This document shows, piece after piece, positions 1-4,340 of a DNA stretch of 7,818 nucleotides (position 1 is its first letter; every line of letters begins with the position of its first letter). Location: the NCBI GenBank assembly GCA_902477915.1, contig CABSJA010000058.1:1-7818 (forward strand), written 5' to 3'. Below the pieces are notes generated by a model that was not told where the DNA came from, did no database searches, and saw only the letters and a program-made list of their open reading frames with translations. Origin of the DNA: an uncultured Veillonella sp. Its GTDB lineage: Bacteria > Bacillota > Negativicutes > Veillonellales > Veillonellaceae. The position numbers and the translations under genes are program-made.

Positions 1-335
1 GCGTAGGAACTGACCATAAGGATGATAATAACCCTCTTAGTCAAGCTGTGCTTGGCATAACAGCTGTAGAAGAGCTATCGGATTATTTGGCGTATACTGA
101 ACATGATAAATTAGCAGATATCGTGGCGGCTCTAGAGCAGTTTGATATGGAACAAGCTCTTGAATCTTTTGATATGGCAGCCTGCAAAGAGGCAGAGCTA
201 TATCCAGATATTTGGGATTACGATGAGGAAGAGGAAGAAATCAAAGACGAACTTCTTCATGATTTTGAGCAAATGAAACGCTTCTATCAACAAGTGCTAG
301 ACGCTAATGGGAACGTACTTGTATCGATTTGCTAA
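1..335 (+). CDS. YfbM/DUF1877 family protein, C-terminal part (5' end outside window)
   Basis: The frame is open from the window edge (first full codon at 3), so this is the C-terminal part of a longer protein; the GTG at 48 is internal and not a start. The visible 110 residues match my recollection of E. coli YfbM (DUF1877). They contain an NNPLSQAVLG segment like the family's DPLSRAVLG, then alternating acidic helices, an AELYPDIW segment like the family's EIYPGV, and a final helix with QVLDANGNVLVSIC in place of the RQGNHAL-V-V tail. The family is about 160-170 residues, so roughly a third is missing to the left. It is cytoplasmic and very acidic (a run of Glu near residue 80). Biochemical function is unknown. 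It is followed after 78 bp by the leucine-rich-repeat gene on the same strand with no terminator between, so the two are probably co-transcribed. Family call fairly sure; function not. Confidence 0.8.
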   Translation, partial: VGTDHKDDNNPLSQAVLGITAVEELSDYLAYTEHDKLADIVAALEQFDMEQALESFDMAACKEAELYPDIWDYDEEEEEIKDELLHDFEQMKRFYQQVLDANGNVLVSIC

Positions 336-400
336 GGTCGTAAAATTTTATTGGCTATGGATCTAGTTATAGCCTAACCAATTATGCGACTGGCGAAGAA

Positions 401-405
401 GAGGA
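401..405 (+). promoter_or_regulatory. Shine-Dalgarno site that decides the start at 414
   Basis: GAGGA lies 8 nt before the ATG at 414. The upstream in-frame ATG at 384 has no comparable site, so the first ten codons from 384 are probably leader. Confidence 0.7.
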
Positions 406-413
406 ATTGTAAT

Positions 414-1178
414 ATGGCAGTGTTAACAGAAAAGCAAATTAAATATGGATTTGACTACTATCATAAGGATGATACACGGCCTAAATCTGTTGTAGAGGTC
501 TCTGAATATGATGGTGAAGACAAGTTGATAATCAACTGCACACAGCTCGATGAAGATTATTCTGCTAAAGATAAGAAGCGAATTTGGATGGAGTGGTGTG
601 ATTTCCTAGTAAATAATCCAGATACTTTTACAGAGCTTATGTTTTGTACAAGAATGTCACAGGACTTATTTGATGCGGTGTGTGCTCAACGTAGACTTAA
701 AAAATTACATATAAAATGGGGCGTCTATCCAGATATTTCAAAATTAGAGAACTTACAAGAACTAGAATATTTACACATTGGGTCCGGTAGAAGCGTATCG
801 AGTTTAGAGCCTATATCAAAATTAGAAAATTTAGTGGCTCTGTCGATTGAGAACTTTCAAAAAATTGATGATTATACGCCATTAGCGCATCTGAAGCACC
901 TTGAAAGTCTTGCTCTAGAAGGTGATTTCGCAGCTCCTAAAATTCTTAAGGTTCAATCCTTGGGATTCCTACGTCATATGAAACAGCTGCGATTCTTTAG
1001 CTTCTTGACCGCTAAAGTGATGGATACAGACTATTCTCCAATTTTAGAACTCCATAATCTAGAACATCTTACATTAAGATCTTGTAAAGAGGTTAAACAG
1101 CTGTATCCTCAGTTAGTTAAGTTGCCAAAACTAAAATACGGCACAGTTTTAGAACGACCAGAATTATATGAGAAATAG
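414..1178 (+). CDS. Cytoplasmic leucine-rich-repeat protein
   Basis: I place the start at the ATG at 414 (MAVLTEKQ, 254 residues). GAGGA at 401-405 lies 8 nt upstream, whereas the ATG at 384 has no SD sequence and sits beside a small hairpin (353-374). Residues 1-90 form a charged N-terminal domain without signal peptide or membrane segment. From about residue 95 to 240 the protein is built of irregular leucine-rich repeats of about 22-25 residues, for example LKKLHIKWG, LEYLHIGSG, LVALSIENF, LESLALEGD and LEHLTLRSC, with ISKLENL occurring twice as a linker. Such repeats form a curved protein-binding surface. The lack of an export signal separates it from surface internalins and fits an intracellular binding partner. 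Its neighbours are YfbM/DUF1877 and DUF2695 proteins. A role as immunity or inhibitor protein is possible but is inference only. Confidence 0.8.
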   Translation: MAVLTEKQIKYGFDYYHKDDTRPKSVVEVSEYDGEDKLIINCTQLDEDYSAKDKKRIWMEWCDFLVNNPDTFTELMFCTRMSQDLFDAVCAQRRLKKLHIKWGVYPDISKLENLQELEYLHIGSGRSVSSLEPISKLENLVALSIENFQKIDDYTPLAHLKHLESLALEGDFAAPKILKVQSLGFLRHMKQLRFFSFLTAKVMDTDYSPILELHNLEHLTLRSCKEVKQLYPQLVKLPKLKYGTVLERPELYEK

Positions 1179-1235
1179 GGCTTGAGATATAAGTCATGAG
1201 CTATAACTTATAAGACATAAAAGGGAACAATCATA

Positions 1236-1529
1236 ATGGATAAAGCGCGTAAAAAGGAATTATTAAAAGCTTATGCAGATAAGCAAAAGCAATCGTTTAA
1301 AGATAGTTTGCCTATGGAGGAAGAGTTGTTTTGGAATCTCTTTGACTATGTAGACGAGAAGTTAGAGGCAAATGACGGTTGCGACCATAGTCTGACTTTC
1401 ACCAGAGAATTCTTGGAAAAACAAGAGGTAGATGTGGAAAGTGTACTAGACTGGATCGTTAACGAAGGTGGCGGCTGTGACTGCGAGGTTCTCTACAATG
1501 TGGAAGAACGTTTTGAGGAGTACGATTAA
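1236..1529 (+). CDS. DUF2695 family protein
   Basis: 97 residues. The start at 1236 has AAGGGAA 9 nt upstream. The N-terminus (1-45) is helical and charged. The C-terminal half carries the pattern I associate with DUF2695: C-D-H at 49-51, a TREFLEKQ helix, LDWIVNEGG at 71-79, then GGGCDCEVLYNVE at 78-90. The three cysteines (49, 81, 83) with His51 could hold a metal, but this is inference. Function is unknown. It follows the leucine-rich-repeat gene by 57 bp with no T-rich terminator between, and the spacer holds only a 7-bp inverted repeat (1188-1194 with 1206-1212). It is probably the last gene of the three-gene unit, since the hairpin at 1590-1618 ends it. Small DUF2695 proteins often sit in accessory regions, so this context hints at a variable island. 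Confidence 0.75.
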   Translation: MDKARKKELLKAYADKQKQSFKDSLPMEEELFWNLFDYVDEKLEANDGCDHSLTFTREFLEKQEVDVESVLDWIVNEGGGCDCEVLYNVEERFEEYD

Positions 1530-1558
1530 TAGTATTTTCTATAGTTAACTCCTTCTAT

Positions 1559-1587
1559 TTGCAGGTGTTACCATAAAGGTATATAGT
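1559..1587 (+). promoter_or_regulatory. Candidate promoter of the ECF S-component gene
   Basis: TTGCAG (1559-1564), 17-nt spacer, TATAGT (1582-1587). The -10 matches 5/6 and the -35 only 3/6. The predicted start point near 1594 falls within the left arm of the hairpin at 1590-1618, so the terminator of the upstream unit would be only partly formed in this transcript. Confidence 0.45.
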
Positions 1588-1589
1588 AA

Positions 1590-1627
1590 AGGCATGTGAT
1601 GTAATTATTCACATGCCTATTTTTCTT
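1590..1627 (+). terminator. Intrinsic terminator after the DUF2695 gene
   Basis: Perfect 10-bp stem AGGCATGTGA (1590-1599) / TCACATGCCT (1609-1618), 9-nt loop, followed by ATTTTTCTTT. An ATG at 1613 in frame with the next gene lies inside the right arm, which argues against using it as a start. Confidence 0.75.
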
Positions 1628-1642
1628 TATAAGGAGGACGCT

Positions 1643-2140
1643 ATGCAACACGTTCAAACCCGCAGTACTACGTCCGCGTTAGTACTCACAGCCGTATTGA
1701 TTGCCCTCGCAACACTGTTTACCATGTACACGAAAATCCCAGTACCTGGCATTCGCGGCTATTTCAATGTAGGAGATGTCGTTATTATGACGTCAGCTCT
1801 ATTATTAGGTCGAAAGTACGGCGCCTATATTGGTGCTATCGGCCCAGCGTTAGCTGATCTATTCCTCGGCTACGCAGTCTTTGTACCAATCACCTTTGTG
1901 GTGAAAGGCATTGAAGGCTATCTTGTCGGTACTGTCTATAACAATAAGACAACTACCTCTGCCTTAGCGGCAACTATCCTAGGTGGTATTATCATCGTAG
2001 CTGGCTATTTTATCGCTGAATACTTCGTATTCGATCCAGGTGTAGCCATTGCTAGTATTTTGACGAATACCATTCAAGCCGTTATGAGCGTTATCGTCAG
2101 CATGATTCTCTACGCTATCTTGCGCAAACGCCTTGGGTAG
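1643..2140 (+). CDS. ECF-type transporter S component (vitamin uptake, substrate unknown)
   Basis: Integral membrane substrate-capture subunit of an energy-coupling-factor transporter, which works with shared EcfA ATPases and the EcfT scaffold encoded elsewhere. The start at 1643 has AAGGAGGA (1631-1638) just upstream; 165 residues, usual for S components. About five or six hydrophobic segments are visible: residues 11-30 (LVLTAVLIALATL, with the small-residue spacing used to contact EcfT), 42-56 (FNVGDVVIMTSALLLG), 60-75, 78-96, 106-128 and 138-160. The stretch FNVGD then LLLGRKYGAYIGAIGPALADLFLGY, followed by VPITFVVKGIEGYLVG, is typical of the family that includes pyridoxine, hydroxymethylpyrimidine and pantothenate S components. 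I cannot tell which substrate it binds, and I recognise no riboswitch before it. It stands alone: a terminator lies upstream and element A starts 5 bp after its stop. Confidence 0.85.
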   Translation: MQHVQTRSTTSALVLTAVLIALATLFTMYTKIPVPGIRGYFNVGDVVIMTSALLLGRKYGAYIGAIGPALADLFLGYAVFVPITFVVKGIEGYLVGTVYNNKTTTSALAATILGGIIIVAGYFIAEYFVFDPGVAIASILTNTIQAVMSVIVSMILYAILRKRLG

Positions 2141-2144
2141 TAAA

Positions 2145-2173
2145 TTGATAGTCTCTAGAATTCAGACTATACT
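2145..2173 (+). promoter_or_regulatory. Promoter of non-coding element A
   Basis: TTGATA (2145-2150, 5/6 match), 17-nt spacer, TATACT (2168-2173, 5/6). It begins 5 bp after the stop codon of the ECF gene. The predicted start point is near A2180. Confidence 0.65.
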
Positions 2174-2179
2174 ATCAGT

Positions 2180-2294
2180 ACAAAAGAGCCAATTAACGTG
2201 TTCTAGGCGTTAGGCTCATCAAAAGGTAAGAAATTTAATAAACCTAACGTGTCTAAGTATTGCCGTACTTAGTCGCGTTAGGTTTATTTTTTTT
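2180..2294 (+). ncRNA. Candidate small RNA or orphan attenuator, element A
   Basis: A promoter (2145-2173) and a strong terminator (2237-2294) bound about 115 nt with no credible ORF. The 5' part folds as GAGCC (2186-2190), 3-nt bulge, TAACG (2194-2198) paired with CGTTAGGCTC (2208-2217). The 3' part is the terminator CCTAACG (2243-2249) / CGTTAGG (2276-2282) with longer flanking pairs. The second segment can also pair with the third (CGTTAGG with CCTAACG, 7 perfect bp). That is the 1:2, 2:3, 3:4 layout of an attenuator, but the next gene downstream is on the opposite strand. From -10 to 2220 it matches element B in 46 of 53 positions, counted by eye. It may also terminate the ECF gene transcript. 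It is not a family I recognise. Confidence 0.5.
2237..2294 (+). terminator. Strong intrinsic terminator (end of element A and of ECF gene)
   Basis: Outer 13-bp perfect stem, AATAAACCTAACG (2237-2249) with CGTTAGGTTTATT (2276-2288). Inner 7-bp stem CTAAGTA/TACTTAG around the loop TTGCCG. The T run extends to 2294. Confidence 0.9.
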
Positions 2295-2319
2295 ACTTAA
2301 TTTGTATTAATAGTATTTG

Positions 2320-2348
2320 TTGAATAAAAAATATGTTCAATATATAAT
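2320..2348 (+). promoter_or_regulatory. Promoter-like sequence before a short terminator
   Basis: TTGAAT (2320-2325, 4/6), 17-nt spacer, TATAAT (2343-2348, 6/6). The predicted start point near 2355 is only about 37 nt before the terminator at 2361-2392. No ORF lies between. Confidence 0.45.
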
Positions 2349-2360
2349 GTAATATACATT

Positions 2361-2392
2361 GAGGGGTTCCGATGGAATCTCTCTCTTTTTAT
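2361..2392 (+). terminator. Intrinsic terminator hairpin, plus strand
   Basis: 10-bp stem with two G-U pairs, GAGGGGTTCC (2361-2370) / GGAATCTCTC (2374-2383), loop GAT, then TCTTTTTATT. It would stop rightward transcription just before the convergent CMD gene. On the minus strand it has no T run, so it does not obviously end that gene. Confidence 0.6.
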
Positions 2393-2405
2393 TGCAGTTC
2401 ACTCT

Positions 2406-2786
2406 TTAATTCAGGATATTCCTTTCTTCAAAGACCGCTTTCACCGTAAACAGTGCATTCAGTACGCGTGGAAATCCCGCATAGGGGATGCAATGTGTGC
2501 AGACCTCTACGATTTGCTCTGGCGCAATACCGACGTTGAGTGCTGCGTTGGTATGTACTTTAAGCTGAGCCTCGCAACCGCCCAGCGTTAAAAGGGATGC
2601 GAGTGTAATCAGTTCCCGTTCCTTGAAATCCAAGTTGGGGCGTGTGTAGATGTCGCCGAACAGCTCGACCAATAAATCGGCTATGGCCGGTGAAAGTTCT
2701 TGAATTGTGTTATACACCTCCTCGCCGTGCAGCCCATCAATTTGTTTCAATGTGTTCATACCGATGTTAAAACGTGTTTCTTTCAT
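2406..2786 (-). CDS. Carboxymuconolactone decarboxylase (CMD/AhpD) family protein
   Basis: 126 residues, the usual length of a single-domain CMD protein. GGAGGT (2799 to 2794 on the minus strand) lies 7 nt before the ATG. After an N-terminal helix (1-30) comes the domain hallmark: RELITLASLLTLGG (57-70), Cys71, KVHTNAALNVG (77-87), the EQIVEV helix (90-95), His98 and YAGFPRVLNAL (102-112). It has C71 and H78 but not the CxxC-x3-H peroxidatic motif of AhpD, so it resembles the PcaC branch more than a thiol peroxidase. In anaerobes such proteins are often of unknown function, linked to aldehyde, quinone or redox stress. It is divergent from a MerR regulator with a shared operator, so the regulator very probably controls it. 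One sampled line (2521-2580) is 33/60 G+C, against 25/60 in the ECF gene (1981-2040) and 22/60 in the flavodoxin gene (3601-3660), suggesting transfer. Confidence 0.85.
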   Translation of the reverse strand: MKETRFNIGMNTLKQIDGLHGEEVYNTIQELSPAIADLLVELFGDIYTRPNLDFKERELITLASLLTLGGCEAQLKVHTNAALNVGIAPEQIVEVCTHCIPYAGFPRVLNALFTVKAVFEERNILN

Positions 2787-2802
2787 AATTATTACCTCCG
2801 TC

Positions 2803-2831
2803 TAGACGTATGATATATGCTCGAGTATACT
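2803..2831 (+). promoter_or_regulatory. Promoter of the merR-family gene
   Basis: TAGACG (2803-2808, 4/6), 17-nt spacer, TATACT (2826-2831, 5/6). The -10 lies inside the regulator's dyad, so binding there would also affect its own transcription. Confidence 0.5.
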
Positions 2832-2840
2832 TGAGGTCAA
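2810..2840 (-). promoter_or_regulatory. MerR-type operator-promoter of the CMD gene (19-bp spacer)
   Basis: On the minus strand TTGACC (2840 to 2835) is followed by a 19-nt spacer and TATCAT (2815 to 2810). The spacer holds the near-perfect dyad CTCGAGTA/TACTTGAG (2820-2835, 7 of 8 pairs). A 19-20 bp spacer with a central dyad is the hallmark of promoters that MerR-family activators untwist. The start point would be near 2803, leaving a 16-nt leader containing the SD site. Confidence 0.75.
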
Positions 2841-2852
2841 GGTGGTGAAAGT

Positions 2853-3215
2853 ATGAAAATTGGTGAATTTTCAAAATTGGTGGGACTGCCCATTTCCACA
2901 TTGCGATATTACGAGGAGCAAGGGTTCCTTCACATCGAGCGACAGAACGGTATTCGCAATTACCATGCGGAGGATGTGGGGTTTGTGCAGTTTATTAAAC
3001 GCTTGAAAGATATGGGGATGCCGCTTGCGAATATCAAGCGATATGCGGATTTACGATATGCTGGATCTCATACGGTCCATGAAAGAATGACACTGTTGCA
3101 AGAACACTATCGATTTATTGATGCCGAAATCAAACGATTGGAAGGCTATAAGAATAATCTAGAGGATAAGTTAGAGTTGTATGAAACTGTAATAAAGAAA
3201 AATGAGATTGATTAG
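2853..3215 (+). CDS. MerR-family transcriptional regulator
   Basis: 120 residues. The start at 2853 has AAGGTGGTG immediately upstream. The N-terminal winged helix-turn-helix is MKIGEFSKLVGLPISTLRYYEEQGF (about 1-25), followed by the wing with GIRNYHAEDV (33-42), the second helix pair FIKRLKDMGMPLANIKRYADL (47-67), and a C-terminal coiled coil (about 78-115) that would form the antiparallel dimer. The pattern resembles the AdhR/NmlR-like branch, but the protein has no cysteine at all. The position of AdhR Cys52 is Arg50 here, so sensing by that thiol is excluded. The effector is unknown; the short C-terminus leaves little room for a ligand domain. It is divergent from the CMD gene and overlaps its operator, so it should activate that gene and regulate itself. 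Like the CMD gene it looks imported relative to its flanks. Confidence 0.9.
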   Translation: MKIGEFSKLVGLPISTLRYYEEQGFLHIERQNGIRNYHAEDVGFVQFIKRLKDMGMPLANIKRYADLRYAGSHTVHERMTLLQEHYRFIDAEIKRLEGYKNNLEDKLELYETVIKKNEID

Positions 3216-3275
3216 GTTTTTTATTGTAGATAGTATATAGCCTTGTATCAATATGGATGCAATGGTAATCATATC

Positions 3276-3382
3276 AATATAGAGCTAGGTTTCTAAGCTA
3301 TATTATAAGTACAAAAGAGCCAGTTAACGTGTTCCAGTAGTTAGGCTCATTTTTTACCTAACTCACGTTAATGGCTCTTTTG
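3276..3382 (+). repeat. Element B, paralogue of element A; also a terminator region
   Basis: From TATATT (3299-3304) to 3351 this matches element A (2168-2220) in 46/53 positions by eye, including the identical GTACAAAAGAGCCA and TTAACGTGTTC blocks. At the -35 position it has only AATATA, so its promoter looks decayed. GAGCC...TAAC (3317-3328) pairs with GTTAGGCTC (3340-3348) and is followed by ATTTTTT, a usable terminator for the MerR gene. Alternatively CAAAAGAGCCAGTTAACGTG (3312-3331) pairs almost perfectly with 3364-3382 (one bulge), enclosing AGTTAGG/CCTAACT. This long dyad could serve both convergent genes. Confidence 0.6.
3317..3355 (+). terminator. Terminator of the MerR-family gene within element B
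   Basis: Stem GAGCC, 3-nt bulge, TAAC (3317-3328) with GTTAGGCTC (3340-3348), then ATTTTTT to 3355. It is the only terminator between the MerR gene and the convergent flavodoxin gene. Confidence 0.6.
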
Positions 3383-3412
3383 ATTTATTGAAGAAATTGA
3401 ATACTCGAATTT

Positions 3413-3979
3413 TTAAATGGTGTTGGCGATATTTGCTATTTTAGCTAAGAAGTGTTTACGCTTTTCATCTGAACTATTCTCAGTGCTAGCTAATTGCGTA
3501 TGTTTAATTGGTTTGATACCACAGGCTTTAAGAACTTGATTTTTTAAGACTTTGCCATAGTCTTGATTAAATGGTACTAAAAATGCTGGATTGTTGTGGG
3601 TGGTGATAATCCAAGCAGATTTTCCTTGTAATTTACCTATTAGACCTCTTTTGCCGTAAGAATATGCAAAGTCTGCTGTAAAGACACGATCGATAAAGCC
3701 TTTTAGTATAGCTGGCATACCTCCCCACCAAATAGGGTAGATAAAGATAATATGGTCTGCCCAAGTAATTAGATTACGATATTTTTCCATATCTGTTACA
3801 GTGTTTAAATCACGACGTTTGTGCGTATTATCGAAACGTAATATAGGATCGAATTTCTCCTCATACAAATCTATGGTGTTCACCTTGTGATTTTTTGAAA
3901 GCTTTTCTTGCACTACTTTTAAAATAGCACTATTAAAACTCTGTTGATTTGGATGGGCATAAATAATTAAAATATTCAT
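3413..3979 (-). CDS. NAD(P)H-dependent oxidoreductase, flavodoxin-2 fold (KefF/MdaB-like)
   Basis: 188 residues. GAAAGGA lies about 6 nt before the ATG on the minus strand. Flavin-dependent reductase of quinones or related electrophiles, cytosolic and usually dimeric with FMN or FAD. Visible hallmarks are strand 1 and the phosphate loop MNILIIYAHPNQQSFNSAIL (1-20, with A-H-P at 8-10 and S14), DLYEEKFDP (37-45), the isoalloxazine-contact loop FIYPIWWGGMPAILKGFIDRV (79-99), FAYSYG (104-109) and a late ITTHNNP (125-131). Length fits the family. It lies alone between elements B and C, convergent with the MerR gene, and has its own consensus promoter plus a dyad operator in a leader of about 105 nt, so induction by a stress signal is likely. 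The exact substrate cannot be read from the sequence. Confidence 0.85.
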   Translation of the reverse strand: MNILIIYAHPNQQSFNSAILKVVQEKLSKNHKVNTIDLYEEKFDPILRFDNTHKRRDLNTVTDMEKYRNLITWADHIIFIYPIWWGGMPAILKGFIDRVFTADFAYSYGKRGLIGKLQGKSAWIITTHNNPAFLVPFNQDYGKVLKNQVLKACGIKPIKHTQLASTENSSDEKRKHFLAKIANIANTI

Positions 3980-4050
3980 GGTAAATCCTTTCTAATCGGG
4001 TATTATCAACTGTATGGGAGAGGGTGATTGGCTGCATTAAATCAATTAAC

Positions 4051-4069
4051 AGTTATGGCGCGCATAACT
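4051..4069. promoter_or_regulatory. 19-bp dyad, candidate operator in the oxidoreductase leader
   Basis: AGTTATG (4051-4057), centre GCGCG, CATAACT (4063-4069): perfect 7-bp arms. It lies about +17 to +35 from the predicted start point of the oxidoreductase transcript, where a repressor would act as a roadblock. It could instead be an RNA hairpin in the leader. Confidence 0.5.
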
Positions 4070-4091
4070 ATGTGGTATTTTATCCGCATAA

Positions 4092-4120
4092 ATAATACAA
4101 TGATATTTATACTTTGTCAA
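4092..4120 (-). promoter_or_regulatory. Consensus promoter of the oxidoreductase gene
   Basis: Minus strand: TTGACA (4120 to 4115, 6/6), 17-nt spacer, TATTAT (4097 to 4092, 5/6). A second dyad with 8-bp perfect arms, TTATACTT (4107-4114) and AAGTATAA (4124-4131), frames the -35 element and could be another operator. Confidence 0.7.
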
Positions 4121-4176
4121 TGTAAGTATAATGTAAAGGATGTTGAATAGAATAAGATAATATCGGAGTTATCATT

Positions 4177-4248
4177 ATGGATAATACTATTAGGATGCTG
4201 CTTTATGTGTTTTGTATAAATGTTATAGTTAGTGAATTGAAGCGTTGA
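4177..4248 (+). CDS. Possible 23-codon ORF for a small hydrophobic peptide
   Basis: The ATG at 4177 has GGAG (4165-4168) 8 nt upstream. The product begins MDNTIRMLLYVFCINVIV and ends SELKR: a single hydrophobic stretch (about 7-18) with a basic tail. A perfect TATAAT (4127-4132) lies upstream, though without a good -35. A 25-bp palindromic hairpin (4267-4291) starts 18 nt after the stop. The layout is that of a small membrane peptide or type I toxin-like gene, but an ORF this short can arise by chance in AT-rich DNA. No relative is recognised. Confidence 0.2.
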   Translation: MDNTIRMLLYVFCINVIVSELKR

Positions 4249-4266
4249 TGTTATTAGTATAAATAA

Positions 4267-4291
4267 AAGGCAGGTTATAATAACCTGCCTT
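4267..4291. terminator. Symmetrical terminator-like palindrome
   Basis: AAGGCAGGTTAT (4267-4278) and ATAACCTGCCTT (4280-4291) are perfect complements around one base. On the minus strand it is followed by TTATTTATA (the right arm plus this gives TTTTATTTATA), a better terminator context than TCTATT on the plus strand. It overlaps the 61-codon minus-strand reading frame at 4117-4302 and so argues against it. Confidence 0.6.
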
Positions 4292-4305
4292 CTATTAATC
4301 ATAAT

Positions 4306-4334
4306 TTGACGATATATAGTATTCCACCTATAAT
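4306..4334 (+). promoter_or_regulatory. Near-consensus promoter of element C
   Basis: TTGACG (4306-4311, 5/6), 17-nt spacer, TATAAT (4329-4334, 6/6). This is among the best promoter matches in the window, yet no gene follows before the terminator at 4397-4451. Predicted start point near A4341. Confidence 0.75.
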
Positions 4335-4340
4335 ATGAGT

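Noticed and set aside
1613..1642. Upstream ATG start for the ECF gene
   Set aside because: It lies in the right arm of a terminator and lacks an SD; ATG 1643 has AAGGAGGA.
1530..1642. Vitamin riboswitch before the ECF gene
   Set aside because: The leader is too short after the candidate promoter and contains no thiamine, preQ1, cobalamin or folate-type core I could recognise.
2406..2786. AhpD-type peroxidase activity
   Set aside because: The CxxC peroxidatic pair is missing; only C71 and H78 remain.
2174..3351. A and B as phage-type attachment sites
   Set aside because: The shared block includes a promoter and hairpin, no integrase is present, and a third copy (C) lies outside the pair.
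4117..4302. 61-codon minus-strand reading frame with a hydrophobic N-terminus
   Set aside because: It has no SD sequence, its first codons overlap the 25-bp palindrome at 4267-4291, and composition is generic AT-rich translation.
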